Part shown: piece after piece, positions 1-8,454 of the stretch
Position numbering within the stretch: position 1 is the stretch's first letter
Layout: each line of letters starts with the position of its first letter
Assembly (NCBI RefSeq): GCF_025950525.1
Contig: NZ_JAPDGS010000001.1
Location: 682,001-746,000 of the forward strand
Origin: Stagnihabitans lacustris
GTDB lineage: Bacteria; Pseudomonadota; Alphaproteobacteria; Rhodobacterales; Rhodobacteraceae
Direction of reading: 5' to 3'
DNA: 64,000 nt
Program-made: the position numbers and the translations under genes
The notes under the pieces: model-generated
The model's input: only the letters and a program-made list of their open reading frames with translations
What the model was told of the DNA's origin: nothing
Database searches by the model: none

Positions 1-1068
1 CAGCTTGGCGGCATTGTCCACCTTGTCGAATTCGTCGGTGATCTCGCCCACGATTTCCTCAAGGATATCCTCCAGCGTGATCAGCCCCTGCAGCCCGCCA
101 TATTCATCGACCACCAAGGCGAAATGGGTGCGCCGTTTCAGGAACTCGCGCATCTGTTCGTCCAGCGTCGTGGTGTCGGGGATGAAATAGGGCTTCATCG
201 CCACCTTGACCACGTCCAAGGCCGCCAAGGCCTCTTCGCGGGTCGGGTGCAGGTGGATCAGGCGGTCGACCTCTCGCAACAGGTCCTTGGCATGGATCAC
301 GCCCAGGATATTCTCGTCGCTGTTGCGATAGAGCGGCAGGCGGGTGTGGCTGGAGGCCAGGACGCGGCCCACAAGGTCATCGGGGGGCAGGTCGGCATCG
401 ACCATCTCGCAGTTCCGCCTATGGCGCATGATCTCGTCGACCGTGCGGTGCGACAGGTCCAAGGCGCCCAAAAGCCGGTCGCGGTCCTCTTTCTCCACCG
501 CGCCTTCGGAATGGCCCAGCGAGATGGCGCCGGCGATTTCATCGCGAAGCGCAAGGATATGGCTGCCCGGATCGGGGTTCAGGCCAAAGGGGCGCAGGAT
601 GGCGCGCACCAGGGCCCGGACCGTGGAGACCACGGGCGAAAACAGCACGATCAGCACCCGGATCGCCGGGGCCACGCGGATCGAGACGGCGACCGGGTTC
701 AGGATGGCCACCGTCTTGGGCAGGACCTCGGCAAAGACCAGGACCAGGACGGTGACGATGACGGTGGCAATCGCAACGCCTTGCGTCCCGAAGATGCCGG
801 TCAACAGCGCCGTCGTCAGCGCCGCGTTCAGCGTGTTGGCGACGTTGTTGCCCAACAAAAGCGCGCCGATCATGCGCTCGTTGTCCTCTGACACCCCCAG
901 CGCCGCGATGGCGCCCCGCGAGCCCTTGTCGGCCTGCCCCTTCAGCCCGGCGCGCGACGCGGCGGTCAGGGCGGTTTCCGAGGCCGAGAAGAAGGCCGAG
1001 ATCACCAGGAGCGCGGTGACGGCCAAAGCGGTCAGCACGAGTTCGAGGTTTGCGGCGATCCAGTCCAT
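1..1068 (-). CDS. HlyC/CorC family transporter-associated protein (DUF21 + CBS pair), C-terminus beyond window
   Basis: Reads from ATG at 1068 and runs off the left edge after 356 codons, so the C-terminal CorC_HlyC domain is missing from view. The N-terminus (MDWIAANLELVLTALAVTAL) begins a DUF21/CNNM membrane domain with several hydrophobic segments in the first ~150 residues. The later part carries two CBS repeats; recognisable stretches are 'VEKEDRDRLLGALDLSHRTV', 'RLPLYRNSDENILGVIH' and 'VVDEYGGLQGLITLEDILEE'. Family members are called magnesium/cobalt efflux or haemolysin-like proteins; the transported ion is not established from sequence. The gene follows xerD with a single base between, so the two are probably co-transcribed. 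Confidence 0.93.
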   Translation of the reverse strand, partial: MDWIAANLELVLTALAVTALLVISAFFSASETALTAASRAGLKGQADKGSRGAIAALGVSEDNERMIGALLLGNNVANTLNAALTTALLTGIFGTQGVAIATVIVTVLVLVFAEVLPKTVAILNPVAVSIRVAPAIRVLIVLFSPVVSTVRALVRAILRPFGLNPDPGSHILALRDEIAGAISLGHSEGAVEKEDRDRLLGALDLSHRTVDEIMRHRRNCEMVDADLPPDDLVGRVLASSHTRLPLYRNSDENILGVIHAKDLLREVDRLIHLHPTREEALAALDVVKVAMKPYFIPDTTTLDEQMREFLKRRTHFALVVDEYGGLQGLITLEDILEEIVGEITDEFDKVDNAAKL

Positions 1069-1069
1069 G

Positions 1070-2005
1070 TTATTCCTTTAGCTCCGGGGCTTTCTTGGCA
1101 AGCGGATGGTGGTTCAGCACCAGGTCCTTGAGGTGGTCTTCCAGGACATGGGTGTAAATCTCGGTGGTCGACAGGTCGGCATGGCCCAGAAGCGTCTGGA
1201 TCACCCGCAAATCCGCGCCACCGGCCAGCAGATGGGTGGCAAAGGCATGGCGCAGCACATGGGGCGACACCCGGGTCGGGTCGATGCCCGCGCGCAAGGC
1301 CATGTCCTTCAGCAGCACAAAGAAGTGCTGGCGCGTCATATGGCCCTCTTTGCCCGGGCCGGGAAACAGATAGCGGCTGACCGGCTTGCCCGCGCGCCGC
1401 GCCAGGTCGTCTTGCGCCTCGCGGTCACGCAGCCAGAAGGTGACGGCGATGCGCGAGGGGTCGGACAGCGGGGCCAGACGCTCGCGCCCGCCCTTGCCGC
1501 GCACCAGGATCATCCGCGGATCGCCCTTGACCGCCGCGATGGGCAGCGTCACCAGTTCCGTCACCCGCAGCCCGGTGGCGTAAAGCAGCTCGATCAGCGC
1601 CAGGTTGCGGCGGCGGTCTTGCGGGGTGCGGCCGATCTGGCCGGCCTGGTCGATCAGCGCGGTCACTTCTTCGGGCGAGAGGGTTTTGGGCAGGTGATGG
1701 GACGCCCCCGGACCCGAAAGGCGGATGGCGGGATTGTCGGTGCGCCAGCCCTCTTCGACGGCAAAGCGGTAGAACTGCTTGATGGATGACAGCCTGCGCG
1801 CCCGGGTCGCCTTGGACAGGCCCTGGGCGTCGCAATGGGCAAGGTAATCCTCGACATCCGCGCGTGAGGCTTGAACCAGATCGGTGCAGTGTTCGGCGAA
1901 GTCCATCAGGTCGCGGCCATAGGCCAGCGAGGTGTTGCGCGCCGCGTTCTTTTCGGCGGCCCCGGCCGAGAGGAAGGCAGAGATCGCTTGTGCCGGATCG
2001 GCCAT
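1070..2005 (-). CDS. xerD: Site-specific tyrosine recombinase XerD
   Basis: A 311-residue tyrosine recombinase, the normal length for XerD, which with XerC resolves chromosome dimers at dif near the septum. An N-terminal SAM-like core-binding domain (about residues 5-95) precedes the catalytic domain. All catalytic residues are visible: R147 ('ATGLRVTEL'), K171 ('GKGGRER'), H249 and R252 ('HVLRHAF'), H275 ('LLGHADL') and Y284 ('TEIYTHV'). The open frame extends 34 codons upstream, but the MADPAQAIS start fits the family length and lies 1 base past the upstream gene's stop. It sits among housekeeping genes with no attachment site or phage genes nearby, so it is the chromosomal recombinase and not a mobile-element integrase. 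Confidence 0.95.
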   Translation of the reverse strand: MADPAQAISAFLSAGAAEKNAARNTSLAYGRDLMDFAEHCTDLVQASRADVEDYLAHCDAQGLSKATRARRLSSIKQFYRFAVEEGWRTDNPAIRLSGPGASHHLPKTLSPEEVTALIDQAGQIGRTPQDRRRNLALIELLYATGLRVTELVTLPIAAVKGDPRMILVRGKGGRERLAPLSDPSRIAVTFWLRDREAQDDLARRAGKPVSRYLFPGPGKEGHMTRQHFFVLLKDMALRAGIDPTRVSPHVLRHAFATHLLAGGADLRVIQTLLGHADLSTTEIYTHVLEDHLKDLVLNHHPLAKKAPELKE

Positions 2006-2006
2006 C

Positions 2007-3542
2007 CTAGCCCCTGCGGTCCAAAAGCAGCACCTGAAGCGCCGCGCGCCGTGCAGGTTCGACCTGGCCCAGGCGGACCAGCACCGAAAGCCCCTCGGCC
2101 AGGGCATGGTTCTCGCCCGAGGCGCCGGCGCGGATCAGGGGCAGGGCGGTCAACAGCGCCTCGCCCACCCGGCCCTGGTCGATCAGCGCCTGGATCTGCA
2201 AGGGGACCTCGGGGGCGGTGAAGGCACGGGCGATGGCGGCCGAGGTGTCATCGACCGGCGTCACCCCGGCAAGCGCGCCCTGCGCCAAGGCCAGGCGGAA
2301 GGCGCCTGCCGGATCGGCCGAGGTCAGGCCCACCGTCAGTTTCGGCGCATCGGGCGACAACAGCAGGATATCGCGCGCCGCCGCCGCAGACTCGCCGGTC
2401 AGCGCCATCCCAGCAAGGTCGGGCGCATAGATCGTGGCAAAGGGCACCTCCAGCTCGGCCTGACGCATCAGCGCCCAGGCGGGCGGCAGGGCGCGCATCA
2501 CAAGGCGCGGGTCGCGGGCGGCCAAGGCGGCCTCCAGCGCCTGAACCGCGGCGGCGCGGTCCCAGACCCCGCCCGAGGCCGCGGGCTTTTCCTGCGTGTA
2601 AAGCCCCAGCAGCAGGTTCGGCGCCACAACCCCCAGCCGCGACAGCCGTTCGGCCGCATCCAGCTGCGCCTTCCAGCCCGCCGAGGCGTCCAGATCGGCA
2701 TAGGTAAAGGCCAGCGGCAGGCTGGTATCCGGCAGGGGCTCGCCGATGGCCTGATACATGCGAAAGATCAGGGGCGTGACGGGTTCCGGCATCAGGGGGG
2801 ATACCGCATCCTCGTCCAGGTCGGGGTTCATGAAGCGCGCCAGAAGCACGGCCTCTTCCGCCGTGACATTGCCAAGCGCGCGGGCGGTGTCCAGCGTCAG
2901 TTCCGCCGTGGCGAAATCTCCGGCGCGGGCGAGGCAAAAGATGCGGGTGGGCAGGGCAGGCGACAGGCCCGGCGCGCTGGCCAGAGCCTTGCAGGCGCGG
3001 TCCTCGTCGCCGATCAACAGCGTCACGTCGAAATAGCGCCGGAAAATCTCGGGAGAGCGGGTGGCGCCGGCGGTGTCCAACAGCGCCCGCGCCTGATCCA
3101 GCGCCCCCCGGTCCATCAGCGTGTCGACCCGCATCAGGAACAGGCTTTCGCCGCGGGGGATGCCCATGGGCGGATCGGCCTCGGCCAAAAGAAGGCTGAT
3201 CAACAGCGCCTCGACCGCCGGAAGATCGGGGCCGCGGTCGGCCAGAAGCGCGCCGATGTCCTCCAGCCGCGCAGCCCCCCACAGCGCCTGGGGAAAGCCG
3301 GTGGTCAGCGGCGTCAGCAGCCCCAGCCCATCGGTCGACGGCGCGCCAAGGGTCTGGGTCGACACCCCCTCTTCGGTTTGCGGCGTCACGGGCGGTTCGG
3401 GCGTCACGGGCTGCACGACCGGGGTGGCGAGCGATTGCGACAGCCAGTCGATGGCCGACAGCGGCGTTTCCTGCGCCTGGGCCAAACCGGGGATCAGGGC
3501 CAGACTGGGGATCAGGGCCAGCACAAGGGCTTTAGTCCGCAT
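2007..3542 (-). CDS. Secreted protein of unknown function next to xerD
   Basis: A 511-residue protein with a clear signal peptide (MRTKALVLALIPSLALIPGLAQAQ, cleavage probably after AQA), so it should be exported to the periplasm. The rest is alanine/leucine rich and mostly helical-looking with no transmembrane span, suggesting an alpha-solenoid or TPR-like fold; no catalytic motif is recognised. Residues 45-60 are a Pro/Val/Thr-rich linker. It starts inside the last codons of the 44-aa membrane protein upstream (11-bp overlap) and ends one base before xerD, so the three form one transcription unit. The arrangement beside aroK/aroB and xerD recurs, from memory, in Rhodobacteraceae, but I cannot assign a function. 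Confidence 0.85.
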   Translation of the reverse strand: MRTKALVLALIPSLALIPGLAQAQETPLSAIDWLSQSLATPVVQPVTPEPPVTPQTEEGVSTQTLGAPSTDGLGLLTPLTTGFPQALWGAARLEDIGALLADRGPDLPAVEALLISLLLAEADPPMGIPRGESLFLMRVDTLMDRGALDQARALLDTAGATRSPEIFRRYFDVTLLIGDEDRACKALASAPGLSPALPTRIFCLARAGDFATAELTLDTARALGNVTAEEAVLLARFMNPDLDEDAVSPLMPEPVTPLIFRMYQAIGEPLPDTSLPLAFTYADLDASAGWKAQLDAAERLSRLGVVAPNLLLGLYTQEKPAASGGVWDRAAAVQALEAALAARDPRLVMRALPPAWALMRQAELEVPFATIYAPDLAGMALTGESAAAARDILLLSPDAPKLTVGLTSADPAGAFRLALAQGALAGVTPVDDTSAAIARAFTAPEVPLQIQALIDQGRVGEALLTALPLIRAGASGENHALAEGLSVLVRLGQVEPARRAALQVLLLDRRG

Positions 3543-3666
3543 GAAGCGTCACCGGAACCTTGACCTCGGATTGGGCGGGCGTCAGGTCGGCCAGATAGGC
3601 ATAGGCTGCCAGTCCCGCGACCCCAAGCAATGCCAGCACGACCAAAGCCATGACCAAACGTCCCAT
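3532..3666 (-). CDS. Small membrane protein (44 aa)
   Basis: A short ORF of 44 codons: MGRLVMALVVLALLGVAGLA then AYAYLADLTPAQSEVKVPVT and LHAD. The first ~24 residues form one hydrophobic helix, best read as a signal anchor or single transmembrane segment; the tail would face the periplasm. It is the first gene of the minus-strand unit leading into the 511-aa secreted protein and xerD. Its stop overlaps the next start by 11 bp, which suggests translational coupling. It diverges from aroK across ~160 bp. Function unknown; calling it a gene rests on the tight coupling and a composition normal for a short membrane protein. Confidence 0.7.
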   Translation of the reverse strand: MGRLVMALVVLALLGVAGLAAYAYLADLTPAQSEVKVPVTLHAD

Positions 3667-3827
3667 TTCGCGCCCCTTTGACTGCCTCGGACCGAGGCCG
3701 CTTCCGGGCCTCTTCGCATACGAATATATATGGCTTTTGTCGCGACTTCACGCCATTCAGGACATAAAGTTGCACCCTGAGGCGGCATTATCTTGCCTTG
3801 GGGATGGGGGAAAGGGGGAACACGCCG

Positions 3828-4433
3828 GTGTTGAAGAAGACCGTGGTCCTTGTGGGCATGATGGGGGCGGGCAAGACGGCGGTGGGGACCGCGCTGGCCC
3901 GGGCGCTGGCGGTGCCCTTCCTTGATTCGGACGAAGAGATCGTCAAGGCCGCCCACCGATCCATCGCCGAGATTTTCGAACGCGATGGCGAGCCGTTCTT
4001 TCGGGCGCGCGAAACCGAGGTGCTGAACCGCCTGCTGCATGGCGCGCCCTGTGTGCTGTCGACGGGGGGCGGGGCCTTTCTGGCGCCGGCCAACCGGGCG
4101 CTGATCCAGCAAGCGGGCGTATCGGTCTGGCTGCGCGCCGATCTGGAGCTGTTGTGGCAGCGCGTCCGCCACAAGACGACGCGCCCCCTGCTGCGCACCC
4201 CCAACCCGCGTGAGACCCTGCGCGGCCTCTATGAGGCGCGCTTGCCGTCCTATGCTCTGGCCGACCTCGCCGTGGATGCCGCGCCCGACTATTCGGTCGA
4301 AGAGATGGCCGAACGGGTGGCCCAGGCCCTTGCGACGCGGCCCGATGTCTATGCCCCCGAGGCCTCCAAGTCTGACGCCACAAGATCGGGCGCCACAAGA
4401 TCGGGCGCCTTCAAACCCGCGGAGACGGAATGA
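3828..4433 (+). CDS. aroK: Shikimate kinase
   Basis: Phosphorylates shikimate at the 3-OH in chorismate synthesis. Counting from the GTG at 3828, the Walker A loop GMMGAGKT is at residues 10-17, the shikimate-binding Asp at 35 ('LDSDEEI'), Arg at 59 and the GGG loop at 80-82 ('STGGGAF'); the lid arginine lies in 'TTRPLLR'. The GTG start is preferred because a purine-rich AAAGGGGGAA lies about 9 bases upstream; an ATG at 3804 in the same frame has no good ribosome site. The last ~20 codons hold two exact copies of a 15-bp unit (4376-4405) giving ATRSGATRSGA, outside the kinase fold. The stop overlaps the aroB start (ATGA). Confidence 0.94.
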   Translation: MLKKTVVLVGMMGAGKTAVGTALARALAVPFLDSDEEIVKAAHRSIAEIFERDGEPFFRARETEVLNRLLHGAPCVLSTGGGAFLAPANRALIQQAGVSVWLRADLELLWQRVRHKTTRPLLRTPNPRETLRGLYEARLPSYALADLAVDAAPDYSVEEMAERVAQALATRPDVYAPEASKSDATRSGATRSGAFKPAETE

Positions 4434-4459
4434 CCCTTGCCCCCATGACCCTTGCCCCC
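4376..4459 (+). repeat. Two adjacent 15-bp tandem duplications at the aroK/aroB junction
   Basis: Positions 4376-4390 and 4391-4405 are identical (CGCCACAAGATCGGG) and encode the aroK C-terminus; a degenerate copy precedes them. Only 24 bp further on, 4430-4444 and 4445-4459 are identical (ATGACCCTTGCCCCC) and encode MTLAPMTLAP at the start of aroB, giving three possible in-frame aroB ATGs (4430, 4445, 4460). Both arrays keep the reading frame. Confidence 0.95.
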
Positions 4460-5557
4460 ATGAATCTTGTCCGGGTGAACCTTGGCGCCCGGTCCTATGA
4501 TGTGCGGATCGGGCCGGGCCTTTTGTCCCGCGCGGGCGCCGAGATCGCGCCGTTGCTGCGCCGCAAACGCGTGGCCATCGTCACCGATGCCACCGTGGCG
4601 CCCCTGCATCTGGCCACCCTGCAGGCCGCGCTAGAGGCCGAGGGCATCGCCCACACCGCCCTGACGCTTCCGGCCGGAGAGGCCACGAAATCCTGGCCGC
4701 ATTTCGCGACCTGTGTGGACTGGCTCTTGGACCAAAAGGTCGAGCGCAAGGACATCGTGGTGGCGCTTGGCGGCGGGGTGATCGGCGACCTCGTGGGCTT
4801 TGCCGCCGCCGTCCTGCGCCGCGGGGTGCGCTTTGTGCAGCTGCCGACCACGCTTTTGTCCCAGGTGGACAGTTCGGTGGGCGGCAAGACCGGCATCAAC
4901 TCGACCCATGGCAAGAACCTGATCGGCGCCTTTCACCAACCCAGTTTGGTTCTGGCCGATACCGCGATCCTGTCCACCCTGCCGCAACGCGACCTTTTGT
5001 CCGGTTACGGAGAGGTGGTGAAATACGGGCTTCTGGGGGATGCGGGGTTTTACGACTGGCTGGAGACCCATGCCCCCCGCCTGCGCCACGACCCCTCGGC
5101 GCTGCTGCATGCCGTCACGCGGTCGGTGCAGATGAAGGCCGAAATCGTCGAGCGCGACGAGACCGAAGAGGGCGACCGCGCGCTTTTGAACCTGGGCCAT
5201 ACCTTTTGTCACGCGCTGGAAAAGGCCACGGGCTATTCTGATCGGCTGTTGCATGGCGAGGGGGTGGCGATCGGCTGCGCCTTGGCCTTTGAACTGTCAC
5301 AGCGGCTGGGGCTTTGTTCGCAAGAGGCGCCCAGCCGCGTGCGGGCGCATCTGAAGGCCATGGGGATGAAATGCGACCTTTCCGACATCCCGGGCGATCT
5401 GCCGGGGGCCGAGGCGCTTTTGGGCCTGATGGCGCAGGATAAAAAGGTCGTCGACGGCCAGTTGCGGTTCATCCTGGCCCGCGGCATCGGTGAGGCCTTT
5501 GTGGCCGCCGATGTGCCCTCTGAACCCGTCCTGCACCTGCTGCGCGATCATTTGTAG
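4430..5557 (+). CDS. aroB: 3-dehydroquinate synthase
   Basis: Converts DAHP to 3-dehydroquinate, the second step of the shikimate pathway, using NAD+ and a divalent metal. 375 residues, normal for AroB. Landmarks are GGGVIGD at 114-120 (NAD binding), LPTTLLSQVDSSVGGKTGIN around 138-157 (substrate loop), KAEIVERDE, and the metal-binding histidine region 'LNLGHTFCHALE' with 'LLHGEGVAIG' downstream. It overlaps the aroK stop by 4 bp and the two should be co-translated. The first ten residues are the 15-bp duplication MTLAPMTLAP; the conserved part begins around MNLVRVNLG (ATG 4460), so any of three ATGs could serve, with the GGAGACGG before 4430 favouring the first. Confidence 0.96.
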   Translation: MTLAPMTLAPMNLVRVNLGARSYDVRIGPGLLSRAGAEIAPLLRRKRVAIVTDATVAPLHLATLQAALEAEGIAHTALTLPAGEATKSWPHFATCVDWLLDQKVERKDIVVALGGGVIGDLVGFAAAVLRRGVRFVQLPTTLLSQVDSSVGGKTGINSTHGKNLIGAFHQPSLVLADTAILSTLPQRDLLSGYGEVVKYGLLGDAGFYDWLETHAPRLRHDPSALLHAVTRSVQMKAEIVERDETEEGDRALLNLGHTFCHALEKATGYSDRLLHGEGVAIGCALAFELSQRLGLCSQEAPSRVRAHLKAMGMKCDLSDIPGDLPGAEALLGLMAQDKKVVDGQLRFILARGIGEAFVAADVPSEPVLHLLRDHL

Positions 5558-5572
5558 GTCGCCAAGCTGCCT

Positions 5573-5634
5573 GCCAGCGGCGATGGGTCCATAACCCCAA
5601 CAGACTTATCGCCAGCGGCGATGGGTCCATAACC
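5573..5634. repeat. 24-bp direct repeat copying the 3' end of the acyltransferase gene
   Basis: Positions 5573-5596 and 5611-5634 are identical over 24 bases (core CCAGCGGCGATGGGTCCATA). The right copy is the coding end of the acyltransferase gene (codons for ...WLWTHRRW); the left copy lies beyond its stop codon in the spacer to aroB. The period is 38 bp. Confidence 0.95.
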
Positions 5635-6496
5635 ACTGCTCGGGATGCTGGCGCACCATGCGGCCCAGGCTGTCATTGACGGCCTGGGTCATGGTGCGGG
5701 CGTCGGTATGGGGGATCGGCTCTTCGACGACCAGTTCGAAGGACAGGCCATCGGGCTGGCGGATGCCATAAACCGGCACCAACAGCAGGTCGTATTTCAA
5801 GGCCATCGCCGCCATCGCGGTCGAGGTCCGCGCCGGGCGGCCCAGAAAATCCAGATCCTCGCCCTGGTGATAGAACTGGTCGATCAGCACCCCCAGGATG
5901 CCGCCCTTCTTCAGATGGGTGACAAGGCCCGCAAGCTCTCGCCTTTCCCGCCCGAAAAGCGGCTGGGAAATCGCCCGGATCGTCGCCGAGAAATGCTTGT
6001 CGAAGGCCACATTCGACTGCGGCCGATACAGCGCCGCCACCGGATGCCCGCGCCCGTCCAGCATGGCACGCGCAATGTCGTGATTGCCGAAATGACCCGA
6101 GATCAGGATGACGCCTTGTCCGCGCGCCTGGGCCTCCAGCACCTTGTCCAGGCTGCCGCGCAAGGGCGCATTGGCCACCCGCGCCTTGAAGGCCGCCGGA
6201 GAGTATAGCTCGGCCAGCGTCCGCCCCAGGTTGTCGCAAACCCCGGCGGTGATGCGGGCGACCTCGGCCGGGGGCAGGTCGGGCCAGATCAGGCCCAGAT
6301 GCTGCGCAATGCGCCGGTCATAGCCCGCCAGCGGCCCGACGATGCGCCGCAGCACCCAGCCGCCCAGGGGCACGCGCCAGCGGTAAGGCAGGGCGCGCAA
6401 CAGGCCGATCACCGCAAGGGCGAAAAGGTTCTGTCCGCGTTCGCTCCAGTCCTGGCGCCAGCCCAAATTACGCTCCCGTTTCCTTGCGCCAGACAT
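5606..6496 (-). CDS. Lysophospholipid acyltransferase family protein (LpxL/HtrB-like lipid A acyltransferase)
   Basis: A 296-residue member of the LpxL/HtrB family, which transfers a secondary acyl chain from acyl-ACP to lipid A at the inner membrane. The catalytic HX4D motif is visible as HFGNHD (about residues 135-140), followed by a conserved 'DGRGHPVAALYRP' block and 'GILGVLIDQ'. A hydrophobic stretch near residues 25-45 fits the usual N-terminal membrane anchor. It overlaps the 3' end of the upstream EamA transporter by 29 bp. The exact substrate position on lipid A cannot be read from sequence. The last 8 codons are duplicated downstream of the stop. Confidence 0.9.
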   Translation of the reverse strand: MSGARKRERNLGWRQDWSERGQNLFALAVIGLLRALPYRWRVPLGGWVLRRIVGPLAGYDRRIAQHLGLIWPDLPPAEVARITAGVCDNLGRTLAELYSPAAFKARVANAPLRGSLDKVLEAQARGQGVILISGHFGNHDIARAMLDGRGHPVAALYRPQSNVAFDKHFSATIRAISQPLFGRERRELAGLVTHLKKGGILGVLIDQFYHQGEDLDFLGRPARTSTAMAAMALKYDLLLVPVYGIRQPDGLSFELVVEEPIPHTDARTMTQAVNDSLGRMVRQHPEQWLWTHRRWR

Positions 6497-7319
6497 AAAT
6501 CCCCGCGAGCGCGATCACAAGCGCCCCGCCCAGCGTCGCAAGATCGGGCCATTGGCCAAAGACCGTGACCGACCAGAACAGCGCATACACCATGTCCAGA
6601 TAGCCGAAAGGCGCCAGCACCGAAGCCTGGGTCAGCGAATAGGCCCTGATCGTCAAAAGCTGCGCCACCGCGCCCAGCAGACCCACGGCGGCGAAAAGCC
6701 CCAGGTCGGGCAGGGTCGGCGTCAGCCAGCCCCAGGGCAAGAACGCGCTGGTCACAAGGGTGCCAAACAGGGCGGAATAGAACATCGCGGCCCAGGGGCT
6801 TTCATGGGCGCCAACGCGGCGGGTCAAAAGCATGTTGCCGGCATAGGAAAAGGCGCACAGGATCGGCAAAAGCGCCGCCGCGCTGAAGACGCCCATCCCC
6901 GGCCGGATCACGATGATCGCGCCGACCATGGCGATCCCAAGGCCCAGGATGCGGGCGCGGGTCAGCCTCTCGCCCAGGAAAAGTGCTGCGCCCAGGGTGA
7001 TCAGGACCGGGTTGATCCCGGCCAGCGCCGTGGCCTCGGCCAGGCCGATCTGGGTCAGCGACAGAAAGAACAAGGCCGTGGCGCCCAGCTGCGTCAGGGA
7101 CCGCGCCAGATGCAGGCCGGGAAAGCGCGTCTTGACCGCCAGGCGCAGCCGCGGGCCAAGGTAAAGCATGACAAAGATCAGCTGGCCGATGTTGCGCGCC
7201 CAGACCACCTGCGCGGTCGGATAAAGCGCCACCAGGTGCTTGGCCAGCGCATCCATCGCGGTAAAGGCAAAGATCGCCGCAGCCAGCAGGCCGATCCCCT
7301 TCTTGGTCGTCTGGTCCAT
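6468..7319 (-). CDS. DMT-superfamily (EamA) transporter
   Basis: 283 residues with about ten hydrophobic segments arranged as two EamA halves; the start 'GIGLLAAAIFAFTAMDALAK' and 'GERLTRARILGLGIAMVGAI' are typical of S-adenosylmethionine/amino-acid-like EamA exporters. Substrate is not predictable. It is followed, with a 29-bp overlap, by the LpxL-like acyltransferase, so the two are likely expressed together. Its upstream region (7330-7377) contains three 16-bp tandem repeats lying 11-58 bases before the start codon. Confidence 0.9.
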   Translation of the reverse strand: MDQTTKKGIGLLAAAIFAFTAMDALAKHLVALYPTAQVVWARNIGQLIFVMLYLGPRLRLAVKTRFPGLHLARSLTQLGATALFFLSLTQIGLAEATALAGINPVLITLGAALFLGERLTRARILGLGIAMVGAIIVIRPGMGVFSAAALLPILCAFSYAGNMLLTRRVGAHESPWAAMFYSALFGTLVTSAFLPWGWLTPTLPDLGLFAAVGLLGAVAQLLTIRAYSLTQASVLAPFGYLDMVYALFWSVTVFGQWPDLATLGGALVIALAGIYVWRKETGA

Positions 7320-7329
7320 CGGGTCCCGC

Positions 7330-7377
7330 CTGTCCTTCCGGCAAACTGTCCTTCCGGCTAACTGTCCGGCCGGCTTC
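7330..7377. repeat. Three tandem 16-bp repeats upstream of the EamA gene
   Basis: Units 7330-7345, 7346-7361 and 7362-7377 begin CTGTCCTTCCGGC, CTGTCCTTCCGGC and CTGTCCGGCCGGC. They are in the 5' leader or promoter region of the minus-strand transporter gene starting at 7319. The rest of the 310-bp spacer to gluQ shows a short duplicated CTGGCGGTCTGG near 7469 and the hairpin at 7535-7555; I see no gene in it. Confidence 0.85.
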
Positions 7378-7534
7378 CTGTCGCGGGCAGACCCTAGGCG
7401 GGGTGGGGCGGGGCTTCAAGGCGATTTGATCAAAGGTTCAGCTTTCGGGGCGGGCGGATCAATCTGGCGGTCTGGTCTGGCGGTCTGGTCGGGCGAATGG
7501 GGCTGGCCGTCGGTCCTGCCGTTCAGGGGGAGAG

Positions 7535-7555
7535 GTCCCGGGTCAAGCCCGGGAC
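7535..7555. repeat. Small palindromic repeat GTCCCGGG-TCAAG-CCCGGGAC
   Basis: A perfect 8-bp inverted repeat with a 5-base loop. This palindrome type is, as far as I recall, common between genes in many alphaproteobacterial genomes. It lies between the end of gluQ and the EamA gene and could act as a weak transcription end or mRNA-stabilising hairpin. Confidence 0.7.
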
Positions 7556-7629
7556 AGCGCGGTGTCCGGCCTTTGGGTGGGCAACCCCTGCGCCCTTTTA
7601 CCCCAGAGCCGTTCCTCCCCAGCGCCCTT

Positions 7630-8454
7630 TCACCCCAGCCCCACCATCCGGCGGATGTCTTCGGGACTGGCCCCCTCGGCCCGGTATTTCGCCAATGCCC
7701 GCGCATCGTCGCGCTTGGCGAGCCGCTTGCCCGCGTCATCCCGGATCAGCCCATGGTGAAGATAGTCGGGCACCGGCAGGCCCAACAGATGCTGCAACAG
7801 GCGGTGGATCGCCGTGGCCTCGCGCAGGTCCGCCCCCCTTGTGACCAGCGTCACGCCCTGCGCCGCATCGTCCAGCACGACCGACAGATGATAGGACGTC
7901 CCGAAGTCGCGCCGCGCCAGGATGATGTCCCCGATGCCATCGACATAGGCCGCGGCAAGGGTCGCAACCGCGATGCCATCATCATGAAAGAAAAGCGTAT
8001 CAAGGCCTTGCACGGCTTTCTTCATGTTCAGCCGCAAGTGCTGGTCCAAGGGGCGCGGGCCAAGGGGCACCGCGCGGCAGGTGCCGGGATAGACCGGGCC
8101 GTCCGGCCCCAGGACGCCCTCTTGCGGCGCGCCCAAGGCCTCGTCGATGTCGCGCCTTGTGCAGCGGCAGGGGTAAAGCAGCCCCCGCGCCCAAAGCGCA
8201 TCCAGCGCCGCGTCATAGGCCGGCTGGCGCTGGGATTGCCGCATCACGCTGTCCCAGGTCAGGCCAAGCCAGGCCAGGTCGTCCAGGCAGGCCCGCTCCC
8301 AGGCGGGCTTGCTGCGCTGGCGGTCGATATCCTCGATCCGAAGCAGGAACCGCCCCCCCGAAGCCCGCGCCCGGTCATGGGCAAAGATCGCCGCATAGGC
8401 ATGACCCAGGTGCAAGGGCCCGGTGGGCGAGGGCGCAAAGCGCGTCACAACCAA
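7630..8454 (-). CDS. gluQ: Glutamyl-Q tRNA(Asp) synthetase
   Basis: A truncated GluRS-like enzyme (275 residues) that attaches glutamate to queuosine-34 of tRNA(Asp). It has the class I signatures HLGH ('GPLHLGHAY', residues 14-20) and KRLAKR near the C-terminus in place of KMSKS, and lacks the anticodon-binding domain as expected for GluQRS. Zinc-type cysteines are seen in '[10 protein letters not shown]'. The start is TTG (8454); an AGGAGG lies about 10 bases upstream, and a GTG two codons later is the alternative. Its start lies within the last codons of trmFO (10-bp overlap), joining two tRNA-modification genes in one operon. Confidence 0.93.
   Translation of the reverse strand: MVVTRFAPSPTGPLHLGHAYAAIFAHDRARASGGRFLLRIEDIDRQRSKPAWERACLDDLAWLGLTWDSVMRQSQRQPAYDAALDALWARGLLYPCRCTRRDIDEALGAPQEGVLGPDGPVYPGTCRAVPLGPRPLDQHLRLNMKKAVQGLDTLFFHDDGIAVATLAAAYVDGIGDIILARRDFGTSYHLSVVLDDAAQGVTLVTRGADLREATAIHRLLQHLLGLPVPDYLHHGLIRDDAGKRLAKRDDARALAKYRAEGASPEDIRRMVGLG

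Noticed and set aside
1070..2005. Tyrosine recombinase as a sign of an integrated element
   Set aside because: Length, motifs and neighbours fit chromosomal XerD; no attachment duplications or phage genes were seen.
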